A stretch of DNA of 64,000 nt from Epidermidibacterium keratini (GCF_009834025.1 NZ_CP047156.1:2418001-2482000); one strand, 5' to 3'; numbered from the stretch's first letter, positions 17,128 through 26,904 are shown. The notes: generated by a model from the letters alone, not told the origin. Program-made: numbers and translations.

Positions 17128-18375
17128 ATGCCACAAACCAAACCAGGCGTCTACTCAGAGGCCGGCAAGCTGCACAAGGTCATGGTCTGCTCACCCGGAC
17201 TAGCCCACCTCCGGCTGACCCCGGACACCGCCGCGGAGCTGCTGTACGACGATGTGCTGTGGGTAGCGCAGGCTAAGCGCGACCACTTCGACTTCTGCGC
17301 CAAGATGCGCGAGCGTGACATCGAAGTCGTTGACCTGCAGGACATGTTGGCCGCCACCTTGAACAACCCGATCGCACGGGACTGGGTGCTCGAGCACAAG
17401 CTCACCCCCGACAACGTGGGTATCGGTCTCGTCGATGAGGTGGGGGACTGGCTGGCCAGCCTGCCGTCGACCGAGCTTGCGGAGTACCTCATCGGCGGCG
17501 TCGCCTATCCGGACCTGCCGGCCGACTTCCGCGGCCCGTTCGTCGAGGCCTACCACGATGTCTTCGCCGGTCCAGGCTTCATCATCCCGCCGCTGCCCAA
17601 CACCCAGTTCATGCGTGACAACTCGTCGTGGATCTTCAACGGCGTCACGCTCAACCCGATGTACTGGCCGGCGCGTCGGCAGGAGACGTTGCTGACCTCT
17701 GCGGTCTACCGGTTCCACCCGGACTTCGCCGGCGCCGACTTCCCCGTGTGGTTCGGCGATCCGGATGTCGACCACGGCATGGCCACCCTCGAAGGCGGCG
17801 ATGTGATGCCGCTCGGCAAGGGCATTGTGCTCATCGGGATGGGCGAGCGCTCATCGCGCCAGGCGATCACCCAGGTCGCGCGCAGCCTGTTCAAGGCCGA
17901 GGCCGCCGAGCAGGTCATCGTCGCGGGACTTCCAAAGACCCGAGCCGCAATGCATCTCGACACCGTCTTCACCTTCTGCGACCGTGATCTGGTGACCGCG
18001 TTTGCGCCGGTAGTCGATGAGATCGTGCCGTTCTCGCTGCGCCCGGACGACTCCCAGCCATCGGGGCTGAGCATCACGCACGAGACCAAGCCGCTCATCG
18101 AGACCCTCGGCAATGCACTCGGGGTCAACCTGCGCGTGGTCAACACCGGAGGCGACTACTACGGCGCAGAGCGCGAGCAGTGGGACGACGGCAACAACGT
18201 CATCGCGCTCGAGCCGGGCGTTGTCGTGGGCTACGACCGCAACACCGCGACCAACACCCAGCTGCGCAAGGCTGGCGTCGAGGTCATCACCATCGTCGGT
18301 GGCGAGCTCGGCCGTGGGCGTGGCGGTGGCCGGTGCATGACCTGCCCGATCGTCCGAGATCCCCTCGACTACTGA
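17128..18375 (+). CDS. arcA: Arginine deiminase
   Basis: 415 residues. It hydrolyses arginine to citrulline and ammonia, first enzymatic step of the ADI pathway, in the cytosol. Visible family landmarks are [12 protein letters not shown] (active-site Asp/Asn region), [24 protein letters not shown] (catalytic His/Asp region) and the C-terminal [19 protein letters not shown], in which C406 corresponds to the nucleophile. Length is typical. RBS AAGGAG is 9 bases upstream of the ATG. It lies 50 bases upstream of arcB. Confidence 0.96.
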   Translation: MPQTKPGVYSEAGKLHKVMVCSPGLAHLRLTPDTAAELLYDDVLWVAQAKRDHFDFCAKMRERDIEVVDLQDMLAATLNNPIARDWVLEHKLTPDNVGIGLVDEVGDWLASLPSTELAEYLIGGVAYPDLPADFRGPFVEAYHDVFAGPGFIIPPLPNTQFMRDNSSWIFNGVTLNPMYWPARRQETLLTSAVYRFHPDFAGADFPVWFGDPDVDHGMATLEGGDVMPLGKGIVLIGMGERSSRQAITQVARSLFKAEAAEQVIVAGLPKTRAAMHLDTVFTFCDRDLVTAFAPVVDEIVPFSLRPDDSQPSGLSITHETKPLIETLGNALGVNLRVVNTGGDYYGAEREQWDDGNNVIALEPGVVVGYDRNTATNTQLRKAGVEVITIVGGELGRGRGGGRCMTCPIVRDPLDY

Positions 18376-18425
18376 TCCGACGTACCCAACAACCTCAACA
18401 ACCTTTACAAGACAAGGAAACTTTC

Positions 18426-19427
18426 ATGCCTTACAACAGCCGACAGAGCATCCTCTCGCTGCTGAACCACTCGCCGCGCGACCTGCAGTACCTGCTCGAT
18501 CTCGGTCGTGACCTCAAGCGCGCCAAGTACGCCGGATACGAGCAGCCCAAGCTGACCGGCAAGAACATCGCGCTGATCTTCGAGAAGACCTCCACCCGCA
18601 CACGATGCGCGTTCGAGGTCGCGGCGTACGACCAGGGTGCCCACGTCACCTACATCGACCCGAGCTCCTCGCAGATCGGGCACAAGGAGTCGATGAAGGA
18701 CACCGCTCGCGTGCTCGGGCGGATGTATGACGCGATCGAGTACCGCGGGTCGGCGCAGCAGAACGTCGAGGATCTCGAGGAGTACGCCGGCGTGCCGGTC
18801 TACAACGGCCTGACCGACGAGTTCCACCCGACGCAGATGCTCGCCGATGTCATGACGATGCTGGAGCACTCCGATAAGCCGCTGCACGAGATCTCGTTTG
18901 TGTTCGTCGGCGACGGGCGCAATAACGTCGCGAACTCGCTGCTGATGATCGGCGCGAAGCTAGGCATGGACGTGCGAATTGGCGCGCCTAAGGAGCTGCA
19001 GCCGGAGGAGTCGCTGGTGGAGCAGTGCCAGAAGTTCGCCGGCGAGTCCGGCGCGCGGATCACGATCACCGACGATCCGAAGGCGGCGGTCAAGGATGTC
19101 GACTTCGTCTACACCGATGTATGGGTCTCGATGGGCGAGCCGATCGAGAGCTGGGGCGAGCGGATCAAGGCGCTGCTGCCGTTCCAGGTCAACAGCGAGC
19201 TGATGGCCGCGACGGGCAATCCGCGCGTGAAGTTCATGCACTGCCTGCCGGCCTTCCACAACAGCGAGACCAAGGTCGGCAAGCAGATCGCCGAGCAGTA
19301 CCCGGATCTCAAGGACGGCATTGAGGTAACTGAGGAGGTCTTCGAGGGCCCGGCCAACATCTCCTTCGAGCAGGCCGAAAACCGGATGCACTCCATCAAG
19401 GCCATCCTCGTCGCGACGCTCGGTTAG
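18426..19427 (+). CDS. arcB: Ornithine carbamoyltransferase (catabolic)
   Basis: 333 residues from ATG 18426 ([10 protein letters not shown]), with AAGGAAA 5 bases before; the open frame extends further upstream but overlaps arcA. In this operon it runs phosphorolysis of citrulline to ornithine and carbamoyl phosphate. Motifs: carbamoyl-phosphate loop STRTR (56-60), HPTQ in [11 protein letters not shown], and the ornithine loop [12 protein letters not shown]. Its position between arcA and arcC argues for the catabolic form rather than biosynthetic ArgF, though sequence alone does not prove direction. Confidence 0.94.
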   Translation: MPYNSRQSILSLLNHSPRDLQYLLDLGRDLKRAKYAGYEQPKLTGKNIALIFEKTSTRTRCAFEVAAYDQGAHVTYIDPSSSQIGHKESMKDTARVLGRMYDAIEYRGSAQQNVEDLEEYAGVPVYNGLTDEFHPTQMLADVMTMLEHSDKPLHEISFVFVGDGRNNVANSLLMIGAKLGMDVRIGAPKELQPEESLVEQCQKFAGESGARITITDDPKAAVKDVDFVYTDVWVSMGEPIESWGERIKALLPFQVNSELMAATGNPRVKFMHCLPAFHNSETKVGKQIAEQYPDLKDGIEVTEEVFEGPANISFEQAENRMHSIKAILVATLG

Positions 19428-19436
19428 GAGATATAG

Positions 19437-20342
19437 ATGAGAATCGTGATTGCCCTTGGAGGCAACGCGCTCCTGCGTCGCGGCGAGCCGATGACGTTCG
19501 AGAACCAGCGCGCCAACGTGATCACCGCCGTACGCCGGATCGCCGAGATCGTGCCAGGCAACGACATCGTCATCGCGCACGGCAACGGCCCGCAGGTCGG
19601 ACTGCTGGCTTTGCAGTCGGCGGCGTACACCGATGTGGCACCGTACCCGCTGGATGTGCTCGGTGCGCAGACTGAGGCGATGATCGGCTATCTCATCGAG
19701 CAGGAGCTGGGAAACCTGATCCCGCAGGAGAAGCACATCGCCACGCTGCTCACCATGGTGGAGGTCAACCGGGACGACCCGGCGTTCAAGACTCCCACCA
19801 AACCGATCGGCCCGGTGTACGACGAGGCGCAGGCGCGAGAGCTGTCGGCAGAGAAGGGGTGGGCCATTGCGCCGGACGGCGACAAGTTCCGCCGCGTCGT
19901 CGCAAGCCCTGTGCCGCAGCGCATCTTCGAGATCGATGCGATCCGGACCCTGTCTGACGCGGGCACGATCGTGGTGTGCGCCGGCGGGGGCGGAATCCCG
20001 ACGATGCGCGAGCCTGACGGCTCACTGCGTGGCGTCGAGGCGGTGATCGACAAGGACCTCTGCTCGGCCAAGCTGGCTGAGGACCTTGATGCCGACCTGC
20101 TGATCATCGCGACGGACGTCGACGGTGTCTACGAGGGCTGGGGCACCACGGGCCAGCGCCGGATCGCCTCGGCGAGTCCGGGAGAGCTGGAGCAGATGGG
20201 ATTTGCGGCCGGCTCCATGGGCCCGAAGGTCATGGCAGCCTCCGGATTCGCCGAGCGCACCGGCAACCGCGCGATGATCGGCTCGCTCGACGACATCGCC
20301 GAGCTCGTCGCCGGCACAGCCGGCACCGCCGTCACGAAGTAG
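19437..20342 (+). CDS. arcC: Carbamate kinase
   Basis: 301 residues. It transfers the phosphate of carbamoyl phosphate to ADP, yielding ATP, ammonia and CO2, the energy-yielding last step of the ADI pathway. Amino-acid-kinase fold: N-terminal [31 protein letters not shown], then [11 protein letters not shown] and [28 protein letters not shown]. Length is usual. It starts 9 bases after arcB with AGGAG in the gap. Last gene of the operon; a repeat block follows. Confidence 0.96.
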   Translation: MRIVIALGGNALLRRGEPMTFENQRANVITAVRRIAEIVPGNDIVIAHGNGPQVGLLALQSAAYTDVAPYPLDVLGAQTEAMIGYLIEQELGNLIPQEKHIATLLTMVEVNRDDPAFKTPTKPIGPVYDEAQARELSAEKGWAIAPDGDKFRRVVASPVPQRIFEIDAIRTLSDAGTIVVCAGGGGIPTMREPDGSLRGVEAVIDKDLCSAKLAEDLDADLLIIATDVDGVYEGWGTTGQRRIASASPGELEQMGFAAGSMGPKVMAASGFAERTGNRAMIGSLDDIAELVAGTAGTAVTK

Positions 20343-20368
20343 CCCCGCCGGGCGCGCCTGCCCGTAAC

Positions 20369-20945
20369 GGTGGTCGAGCAGTGAGGGAGCGTTAGCGACC
20401 GAGCGGTTGTCGAGATCGCGGCCACCCGCCGGGTGTGGTCTCGACAACCGGTGCTCGTTCCTCGCACCTGCTCGACCACCGAGCGAGGACGACTGCCTTC
20501 TTCGGTGATCGAGCAGTTGTCGAGATCACGTCCGCCGCCCGGGTGTGGTCTCGACAACCGGTGCTCGTTCCTCGCACCTGCTCGACCACCGAGAAAGTGG
20601 ACGGCCGCCTTCTTCGGTGGTCGAGCAGTGAGGGAGCGCTAGCGACTGAGCGGTTGTCGAGATCGCGGCCACCCGCCGGGTGTGGTCTCGACAACCGGTG
20701 CTCGTTCCTCGCACCTGCTCGACCACCGAGCGAGGACGACTGCCTTCTTCGGTGATCGAGCAGTTGTCGAGATCACGTCCGCCGCCCGGGTGTGGTCTCG
20801 ACAACCGGTGCTCGTTCCTCGCACCTGCTCGACCACCGAGAAAGTGGACGGCCGCCTTCTTCGGTGGTCGAGCAGTGAGGGAGCGCTAGCGACTGAGCGG
20901 TTGTCGAGATCACGTCCGCCGCCCGGGTGTGGTCTCGACGCCGGC
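20369..20945. repeat. REP-like repeat block, locus B, with 247-bp tandem repeat
   Basis: Two full near-identical 247-bp units (about 20371-20617 and 20618-20864) and a partial third. Each unit contains GGTGGTCGAGCAGTGAGGGAG, GAGCGGTTGTCGAGATC, and twice GTGTGGTCTCGACAACCGG with CGTTCCTCGCACCTGCTCGA. Plus- and minus-strand open frames recur at exactly 247-bp steps, showing that they are by-products of the repeat. It sits between the convergent arcC and oxidoreductase genes. Confidence 0.85.
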
Positions 20946-20960
20946 GGTGAGCAGCTGGCG

Positions 20961-21848
20961 CTATGGGAGCAGGAGCCAGCGTCCGCGGTTTCCGCCGGCC
21001 GCGACCTTGTCGTACGCCGTACCCGCCTCGCTCAACGGAAACGTCCCGGCGATGCGCGGCTGCAACCGTCCCGAGGCTGACAGCTCCAGTGCGCGCTTCA
21101 ACTGGGATTGATCGGCTGCCACCTGGACAGCCTGCGTCTCGATCCCGCGTTCGGTTGCTGGGACAGAGGCCGGGAGTACGCCGACGAAATCGCCGCCGTT
21201 TGACACCGCTGCTAGCGCTTTCTCTTGCAGCGCAGCGGCATCAAGCACTGCGTCGTACGCCGCACCGTCCAGGGAAGTGACAAACTCATCCGCCCCGGTT
21301 GCTCGCACGAACTCCTCGTCGCCGGCTCGCGCAAGACCGATGACCTTCCACCCGGCGTCCGCCGCGAGCGCGAGTGCGTAACCGCCGACCGCGCCAGCGG
21401 CTCCGGTAATCAGTAGCCGTCGGCCCGAGGGCTCGCCGAGCAGCGTGAGTGCCTGCATGGCGGTGAGCGCGTTCAGCGGGACCGATGCGGTCTGCTGCAC
21501 CGTCAGCCCGGCCGGGATCGCCGCAACCGCAGGCCGATCGGCGACGACGTACTCGGCCTGTGCGCGGGTAGCGCTCGGGAGGTCGGTGTCGATCCCTGCG
21601 ACAAGATCGCCTTCCTTCAGGTCGTCGACCCCGTCTCCAACCGCATCGACCCGCCCGGCGAAGTCCCAGCCGTTGCCCACGACCGTCCACGACGGATCCC
21701 AAAACACACCCGAGGACACCATCACGTCCACCGGGTTGACTGCCGCCGCTTCGACCGCGACTCGCACCTGGCCTGGTCCTGGCTCGCGGCGCTCCACCTC
21801 TTCGATCGCGACTTCACCTGCGCCGGCGCGTACCTGTGCTGCCTTCAT
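20961..21848 (-). CDS. Medium-chain dehydrogenase/quinone oxidoreductase family protein
   Basis: 295 residues from ATG 21848 (MKAAQVRAG) with AAGGAG 7 bases upstream; the longer frame to 21959 would overlap the promoter region. GroES-like N-terminal domain with VNPVDVMVSSG, then a Rossmann domain with LLITGAAGAVGGYALALA. It lacks the zinc-ligand pattern, as in zinc-independent quinone oxidoreductases (Qor type), which reduce quinones with NADPH. It is divergent from an HxlR-type regulator, a standard arrangement in which the regulator senses electrophiles or quinones and controls the reductase. Confidence 0.85.
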   Translation of the reverse strand: MKAAQVRAGAGEVAIEEVERREPGPGQVRVAVEAAAVNPVDVMVSSGVFWDPSWTVVGNGWDFAGRVDAVGDGVDDLKEGDLVAGIDTDLPSATRAQAEYVVADRPAVAAIPAGLTVQQTASVPLNALTAMQALTLLGEPSGRRLLITGAAGAVGGYALALAADAGWKVIGLARAGDEEFVRATGADEFVTSLDGAAYDAVLDAAALQEKALAAVSNGGDFVGVLPASVPATERGIETQAVQVAADQSQLKRALELSASGRLQPRIAGTFPLSEAGTAYDKVAAGGNRGRWLLLP

Positions 21849-21912
21849 GCCCACTCCTTGTCGTTGTCGTCGGACGTGGTCAACAATGCGCCTGTTACTC
21901 TCTATTGGTAAG

Positions 21913-21932
21913 TAGGCACCTGAAAGTGCGTA
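21913..21932. promoter_or_regulatory. Candidate operator of the HxlR regulator
   Basis: Imperfect inverted repeat TAGGCAC-N6-GTGCGTA (6 of 7 paired) in the 101-bp gap between the divergent oxidoreductase and HxlR genes, 17 bases upstream of the HxlR start. A second weaker inverted pair, TTAC-N9-GTAA, lies at 21895-21911. Confidence 0.35.
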
Positions 21933-21949
21933 ACTGACCGGGGTGGAGC

Positions 21950-22348
21950 ATGGCGACAAAGACGGCTGCGCAGCAGCGACAGCTAGCGAAGGCAGAGTTC
22001 GATGCGTATCTCGCGCAGTGCCCGAGTCGCAGGCTGCTTGATCGCGTGTCGGACAAGTGGGTCACGCTGATCATCTGCGCGCTACGCGATGGCGAGCTGC
22101 GGTTCTCGGAACTGGCCCGCCAGATCGCCGGAGTCAGCCAGAAGATGCTGACACAGACCCTTCGCACCCTCGAGCGTGACGGGCTTGTCGCGCGGCGCGT
22201 GACCGCCAGCGTCCCGGTGCGGGTCGATTATTCGCTGACACCGTTGGGAAGTTCGCTGCTCGGACCGATCGAACTGATGAAGGACTGGGCCGAGCAGCAC
22301 ATGCCCGACGTGGATGCGGCCCGCGCGGAGTACGACGCCCGCGGCTGA
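21950..22348 (+). CDS. HxlR-family transcriptional regulator (QorR-like)
   Basis: 132 residues, winged helix-turn-helix of the HxlR/DUF24 type: CPSRRLLDRVSDKWVTLIICALRDGELRFSELARQIAGVSQKMLTQTLRTLERDGLV. C24, just before the first helix, is in the place of the redox-sensing cysteine used by QorR/YodB-type members. It probably represses the divergent quinone oxidoreductase and itself until the cysteine reacts with diamide, quinones or other electrophiles; this is inference from family and arrangement. Confidence 0.85.
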   Translation: MATKTAAQQRQLAKAEFDAYLAQCPSRRLLDRVSDKWVTLIICALRDGELRFSELARQIAGVSQKMLTQTLRTLERDGLVARRVTASVPVRVDYSLTPLGSSLLGPIELMKDWAEQHMPDVDAARAEYDARG

Positions 22349-22370
22349 GTTATCGCCCGGGCCAAGAACT

Positions 22371-22510
22371 CGGTGATCGAGCAGTGAGGGAGCGTTAGCG
22401 ACTGAGCGGTTGTCGAGATCCCCTCCGCCGCCCGGGAGTGGTCTCGACAACCGGGCCTCGCCCTAGGGGGCTCGGCCCTGCTCGACCACCGAGAACGCGC
22501 GACCACCGAG
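22371..22510. repeat. REP-like repeat, locus C
   Basis: One unit with GGTGATCGAGCAGTGAGGGAG, GAGCGGTTGTCGAGATC, GTGGTCTCGACAACCGGGC and CCTGCTCGACCACCGAG, plus a partial copy. It lies between the HxlR gene and the tRNA-Gly terminator. From 22511 to 22593 I see nothing. Confidence 0.75.
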
Positions 22511-22593
22511 CGAGGGACCAATGGAGCGGGTGACGGGATCCGTCGTCGCTCGTACCTCGCGACTCCTCCCGATTCCCGGCTCAGCCAACCGAA

Positions 22594-22640
22594 CTGACAA
22601 GTCCCGCACCCTCGCAAGCTCGGGCACGGGACTTCTCAGT
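22594..22640 (-). terminator. Hairpin downstream of tRNA-Gly
   Basis: Arms ACTGACAAGTCCCGCACCC and GGGCACGGGACTTCTCAGT pair with small bulges, immediately 3' of the tRNA on the minus strand. No strong T-run, as is common in high-GC actinobacterial terminators. Confidence 0.5.
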
Positions 22641-22642
22641 TG

Positions 22643-22713
22643 AGCGGGTGACGGGAATCGAACCCGCACTGTCAGCTTGGGAAGCTGAAGTTCTACCATT
22701 GAACTACACCCGC
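22643..22713 (-). tRNA. tRNA-Gly (anticodon CCC)
   Basis: Read on the minus strand it folds as a cloverleaf: acceptor GCGGGTG/CACCCGC, anticodon stem TCAGC/GCTGA with loop TTCCCAA (anticodon CCC, reading GGG), T-arm GGGTTCGATTCCC, discriminator T. The 3' CCA is not encoded (CAA follows). 71 bases. No integrase or attachment-site duplication is seen beside it. Confidence 0.95.
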
Positions 22714-22741
22714 AAGGTGCAGCGAAAATACTACCGCAGCC

Positions 22742-23632
22742 CTACTTGGCGGGGGCTCCGGGCAGGAAGCCGGAGTCGATGACCTTCTTTACGAATGGCC
22801 GCGCCGCAGCGAAAATTTCGTCCGCGTCGGTGACGCCGACGAAGATGCTCGCCGCCGCGTCGTCGGTCTCATCTTCGATCTTCTTGTAGAGGTCCGCACC
22901 GGCAGCGGTGAGCTTCTGGTTGTCGCCGTCGATCTCCACCAGCCCGCGATCGCGCAGCGATTCGGCAGCGCCCATCCACTCCTCGTCGCTCCACCGCCGC
23001 GACTTCTGGGTCTGCGCGCGGCCCATCCGCGAGGCCTTCACCTTCGGGTCCGGATGAGTGGCCTCGTGGAAGACGAGAGCCTCGACCGGCTCCAGGCCGT
23101 TGACGTCGAGGGCGTTGACGTGCCCATCGCCACGCCACTCGCGGAACGTCGTCATCGCCTGCCACAGGGCGACATGCGGCTTGTCGGAGACCGGGAGCGC
23201 GAGGTTGGCCGCACCCAGCGGCCGGCCCGCGCGCTTTCCCTTCTGCAGCAGCGCATTCAGCTGGTCGACCAGTCGCACCAGCGCGTCGCTCTGCGCGTCC
23301 TCACCGAGCAGCTCTGAGAGCGTCTTGTCGGCGATGTCCTCGCGCGCCGCGATCAGGTCGGCGACGTCGTACTTCTCCAGCGCCGTGCCCCAGCCTTCTT
23401 CAACAACGCTGGGATTCCAGTTATAGAAGGCCGCGGTGACGACCGCGGCGTTTGTGTTGCCCAGCGGCGCACCGCGGAATCCGAAGTAGCTCGGCGCAAA
23501 CGACAGGCCCATCGACTTCGACGTCTCACGGACGGCGGGCGCGAAGTAGGCGATCAGGTGCAGCGGCTCGAAGGTCTGGTAGGCGAGGCGGGCGTAGCCA
23601 CGCTCACGCTCACTGTGCCGGAACTCGGACAT
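22742..23632 (-). CDS. SCO6745-family protein (winged-helix-like)
   Basis: 296 residues. Pattern agrees with the actinobacterial SCO6745/SalK-type family: a start with ARLAYQTFEPLHLIAYFAP, then SYFGFRGAPLGNTNAAVVTAAFYNWNP, a middle HVALWQAMTTFREWRGDGHVNAL and a C-terminal winged-helix-like segment (WSDEEWMGAAESLRDRGLVEIDGDNQKLTAAG). The family has no established function that I can state with confidence; members are cytosolic. RBS AAGGAG precedes the ATG. The gene lies 39 bases downstream of the Nudix-kinase fusion gene and could share its transcript. Confidence 0.65.
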   Translation of the reverse strand: MSEFRHSERERGYARLAYQTFEPLHLIAYFAPAVRETSKSMGLSFAPSYFGFRGAPLGNTNAAVVTAAFYNWNPSVVEEGWGTALEKYDVADLIAAREDIADKTLSELLGEDAQSDALVRLVDQLNALLQKGKRAGRPLGAANLALPVSDKPHVALWQAMTTFREWRGDGHVNALDVNGLEPVEALVFHEATHPDPKVKASRMGRAQTQKSRRWSDEEWMGAAESLRDRGLVEIDGDNQKLTAAGADLYKKIEDETDDAAASIFVGVTDADEIFAAARPFVKKVIDSGFLPGAPAK

Positions 23633-23671
23633 GGGGCTCCTTACGACGGGAAGGTGCGACTTGTGGCGAGC

Positions 23672-24835
23672 CTAACTGGTCGTCGCGTCCAGATGCGAGG
23701 CGATAGCCGGAGCATGCTCGGCGAGTACGCCGAGCCGGCCGCGGGTGCGCTCCGGCTCACCGACCGCGGCGAGGTTTTGCATGCCGACATCCCCACGCGC
23801 GATGCCGGCGGCGATTCGCTCGGTAGCGGTCGTCATCCGACGGCGCGCGGCCTCCAGCAGGTCGACCGCGTCGACATCGCCGTACGCCGATGCCAGTAAC
23901 CGCAGGCGTTCCGCGGCTCGCGGCGGGTCAATGTCGCGATAGAGAGGTACGGCGGTCCAGGCCAGGAACGCCAGATCGTCCATCGGGTCACCCGGCCCTG
24001 CCATGTCCCAGTCAAAGAGTCCTGCGGCACGGTCGTCGTTAAAAGCCCAGTTATAGACGCCGGGGTCGTTGTGGCAGATGACCTCGCCGGGTCCGAGTGC
24101 GCGTACGCCGTACCGCCACTGCAGCTCTCCTTGTGGTCGGTAGGTCGCCATCGCGTCGTGGATCGTCCGAAGCATCGCGCCGCACGACTCGACCTCGGCA
24201 TCGGTGAGCGTCTGGTCGTCCGGGCGGACCGTAGTTCCTTCGATATAGCTGAGAACTTCGCGTCCACGTGCGTCTACGCCGAGAAGCCTCGGCACGCCGG
24301 CGGTGTCGTCGAGATGCCGCAGTAGTCCGTGTACGGCGGGACTCCACGGGCCGGTAGGGCGGCGTACCGTCTCGCCGATCCGCGTCGCGCCACCGGTGGC
24401 GCCGCCAGGCATCGCCTCGCCGTCGAGCAACAGCTCGCGCAGCTCGGGCAAGAACGCCCGGTCCTGCTCGAGCCAGTCGAGATCGTCGAGCTCTTCCGGC
24501 GCGACCCAGGCGAGGGCGAGATGCTCGCGCGCCTCCGGTACGCCGTCCTCGAGGATGCGCGCGGTGACGGCGATGAGGTCGAGGCCCTCGCGGATGGCAA
24601 CCGCGCCGCTGAGGTTGCCGGTGACCTCGATCGAGACACCCAGCTCTTCGGCGATCTCGCGCACCGCGCCCTGTTCGGGTGACTCACCGGGGCTGAGCTT
24701 GCCGCCGGGCAGCTCCCAGCGTCCGGCGTACTCGTCAGGGTAGGAACGCTGCGCCGCGAGGACCGTCCCGTGCCGGATGAGCGCGACCGCCACGACGTGC
24801 GCGGACGAATCGGGCGAGGGCATGGCGGCCACCAT
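23672..24835 (-). CDS. Nudix hydrolase / APH-type phosphotransferase fusion
   Basis: 387 residues; ATG 24835 or M5 may be the start. Residues ~10-135 are a Nudix domain with the full box G45-x5-E51-x7-RE-x2-EE-x-G, most like MutT (8-oxo-dGTP or related nucleotide hydrolysis). Residues ~150-387 are a protein-kinase-like phosphotransferase of the APH/choline kinase type: HRD-like [13 protein letters not shown] and DFG-like [13 protein letters not shown], preceded by [19 protein letters not shown]. The frame is continuous through both. Separate proteins are the usual form; the substrate of the fused enzyme is unknown. Divergent from dcd, another nucleotide-pool gene, with 47 bases between starts. 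Confidence 0.8.
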   Translation of the reverse strand: MVAAMPSPDSSAHVVAVALIRHGTVLAAQRSYPDEYAGRWELPGGKLSPGESPEQGAVREIAEELGVSIEVTGNLSGAVAIREGLDLIAVTARILEDGVPEAREHLALAWVAPEELDDLDWLEQDRAFLPELRELLLDGEAMPGGATGGATRIGETVRRPTGPWSPAVHGLLRHLDDTAGVPRLLGVDARGREVLSYIEGTTVRPDDQTLTDAEVESCGAMLRTIHDAMATYRPQGELQWRYGVRALGPGEVICHNDPGVYNWAFNDDRAAGLFDWDMAGPGDPMDDLAFLAWTAVPLYRDIDPPRAAERLRLLASAYGDVDAVDLLEAARRRMTTATERIAAGIARGDVGMQNLAAVGEPERTRGRLGVLAEHAPAIASHLDATTS

Positions 24836-24882
24836 ACCGGGGCCCCGGTGAGCGTTCGCGGCGTTGTTCTAGGCTCGTCTGC

Positions 24883-25464
24883 ATGCTGCTGAGCGACCGT
24901 GACCTGCGTGCCCGTATCGAGGACGGCGGGTTGGGCATTGACCCGTTCGACGACGCGCTCATCCAGCCGTCCAGTGTCGACGTACGGCTCGACCGGTTCT
25001 TCCGGGTCTTCAACAACCAGCAGTACACCCACATCGACCCGGCGCAGCAGCAAGACGACCTCACCAGCCCGGTCGAGGTGCCCGATGACCAGCCGTTTGT
25101 GCTGCACCCGGGTGAGTTTGTGCTCGGCTCGACGCTCGAGGTGATCTCGCTGGCCGACGATCTCGCCGGGCGGCTGGAGGGCAAGTCGAGCCTTGGGCGC
25201 CTCGGACTGCTGACGCACTCGACCGCCGGCTTCATCGACCCCGGCTTCTCCGGGCACATCACCCTCGAGCTGTCCAACATGGCCAACCTGCCGATCACGC
25301 TGTGGCCGGGGATGAAGATCGGGCAACTGTGCGTGTTTGGCCTGTCGACGCCCGCCGAGCACCCCTACGGCTCAGAGGTCTACGGCTCGCGCTACCAGGG
25401 TCAGCGCGGCCCGACACCGTCGCGATCATTCCGCAACTGGCGAGTCTGGCCCACCCGAGACTGA
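24883..25464 (+). CDS. dcd: dCTP deaminase (probably dUMP-forming)
   Basis: 193 residues. Converts dCTP to dUTP and, in the bifunctional actinobacterial type, onward to dUMP for dTMP synthesis. Trimeric dUTPase-like fold with [45 protein letters not shown] (nucleotide site and catalytic region) and [10 protein letters not shown], then [13 protein letters not shown]. Length fits. The ATG follows a very short upstream region and no RBS is obvious, so the mRNA may be leaderless. Confidence 0.95.
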   Translation: MLLSDRDLRARIEDGGLGIDPFDDALIQPSSVDVRLDRFFRVFNNQQYTHIDPAQQQDDLTSPVEVPDDQPFVLHPGEFVLGSTLEVISLADDLAGRLEGKSSLGRLGLLTHSTAGFIDPGFSGHITLELSNMANLPITLWPGMKIGQLCVFGLSTPAEHPYGSEVYGSRYQGQRGPTPSRSFRNWRVWPTRD

Positions 25465-25470
25465 CCGCGC

Positions 25471-26904
25471 CTAGGCCGGTTTAGTGCGGGGAGCCTCGGC
25501 ACCTGCAGTCTCTCGATTGCGCAGGCGCGCGTCGACTTCTTCGATAGTCCTGTTCTTCGTCTCGTCGCCGAAGAATAGGATCGCCAACCCAGCGAGGAAA
25601 TACCAGGCCGCGAAGTAGATGAAGGCTGGTGTTAACGCACTGGGGTTCGGCGCCGGAGCGAAGATGTTGGTGCTGCCGATGACCCAGGCGAGCCCGAGTG
25701 GCCCAATTACCTTCCCGATCCCACCGATTCCATACGCTGAACCCATGCCGGTAGTGCGCAGATCGGCGGGCCACACTTCGGCCGAGTAGGGGCCGATGGT
25801 GGCGAATCCGCCTTCATGCAGCAGATTCGAGATCATCAGCATCACGATGAACGCGGATACGGCGCCGATCATCGCGTGTCCGGTCAGGCCGGTCAGGATG
25901 ATGGTGGTGGCAGCTCCAAACGTGCACAACAGGCCGGTCTTGCGCCGGCCAATCCGCTCGGACAGAAAGCTCACGAGGATGCGACCAACCAACGCCGCGC
26001 ACGATACGAAAATCATGTAATACGCCGCCGTCGGCGCATCGACAACGAGAATCGCCGCGATGAGTGCGGGTGACCACAGCGATAGCCCGTAGTAGCCGGT
26101 CTGAACGCCGATGTTCGCACCCCAGGAGGCGATGAGACTCCGCGGATACTTGAAGATCGCCCGGAATGGGACTGCAGGCTCTGCGGTGCCGGTGACCTGT
26201 GTCGGGATGGTCGCGGGGTCGCGTTCGAGCGCCCACCCCACCGCACGAGCCGCCTCTTCGGTACGGCCGTTTCTGAGCAACCACCGCGGCGACTCAGGAA
26301 TCCAGGTGCGGATCAGCAGCACGAAGACACTGAGACCGGCGCAGATAAGGAACAGTGCTCGCCAACCGATGACCGGGACCAGGGTCTTGACCAGGATCGA
26401 GCCCAGGATTATTCCGATGGGTACGGCCGCCGTGACCAGGCCCGAGATCAGGCCGCGTTTGTTCGACGGCACGAACTCCTGAACAAGGGGCAGGTCAACC
26501 ACGTAGAGTCCTCCGGCGCCGAGGCCGATAATGAACCGGAAGATGCCGAGATACCACGGGCCCGCGGACGGTGAGTCCGGTGTCCAAATGAGCGCGAGCG
26601 TCCCTAAGGTGAACACCGTGATGGTCGTGAGGAAGATCTTGCGGCGACCTAGGACATCGGCGAGGCGACCGAACACGAATCCGCCAACGATCGCCCCGAG
26701 GCCAGACGACATCAAGATGTAGGCGCCGCCCTGTGCGGTCAACTCCCACGGGCCGGAGACGATCGCAACTATGAACCCGATCAGGAAGAAGTCCAAAAAC
26801 TCCAGGATGAGCCCAAAGGTGGCTGCTGCGACCAGCTTGTGCTGGTTCCTGGTGAGCCGCGTCTGCTGATCAAGCAGATCGATCATCTGAGCGTGCATCG
26901 TCAT
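25471..26904 (-). CDS. MFS transporter, sugar-porter/aromatic-acid type
   Basis: About 477 residues; starts at ATG 26904 or 26898 are equally possible (GTG 26907 also opens the frame). Twelve membrane segments with the MFS signatures FGRLADVLGRRKIF after segment 2 and SERIGRRKTG after segment 8, and IPESPRWLLRNGR after segment 6, as in the sugar porter family and its organic-acid members. Likely proton symporter for the compound degraded by the divergent cyclase/SDR genes. It overlaps nothing; the stop is 6 bases from the end of dcd (convergent). The promoter carries two identical palindromes. Confidence 0.9.
   Translation of the reverse strand: MTMHAQMIDLLDQQTRLTRNQHKLVAAATFGLILEFLDFFLIGFIVAIVSGPWELTAQGGAYILMSSGLGAIVGGFVFGRLADVLGRRKIFLTTITVFTLGTLALIWTPDSPSAGPWYLGIFRFIIGLGAGGLYVVDLPLVQEFVPSNKRGLISGLVTAAVPIGIILGSILVKTLVPVIGWRALFLICAGLSVFVLLIRTWIPESPRWLLRNGRTEEAARAVGWALERDPATIPTQVTGTAEPAVPFRAIFKYPRSLIASWGANIGVQTGYYGLSLWSPALIAAILVVDAPTAAYYMIFVSCAALVGRILVSFLSERIGRRKTGLLCTFGAATTIILTGLTGHAMIGAVSAFIVMLMISNLLHEGGFATIGPYSAEVWPADLRTTGMGSAYGIGGIGKVIGPLGLAWVIGSTNIFAPAPNPSALTPAFIYFAAWYFLAGLAILFFGDETKNRTIEEVDARLRNRETAGAEAPRTKPA

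Noticed and set aside
20369-20945. Possible CRISPR array
   Set aside because: The repeats are 247 bp long, contain internal inverted repeats and have no short unique spacers; no cas genes. Same for 36088-36645.
22643-22713. tRNA-Gly as integration site of a genomic island
   Set aside because: No integrase gene nearby and no repeat of the tRNA 3' end found in the window.
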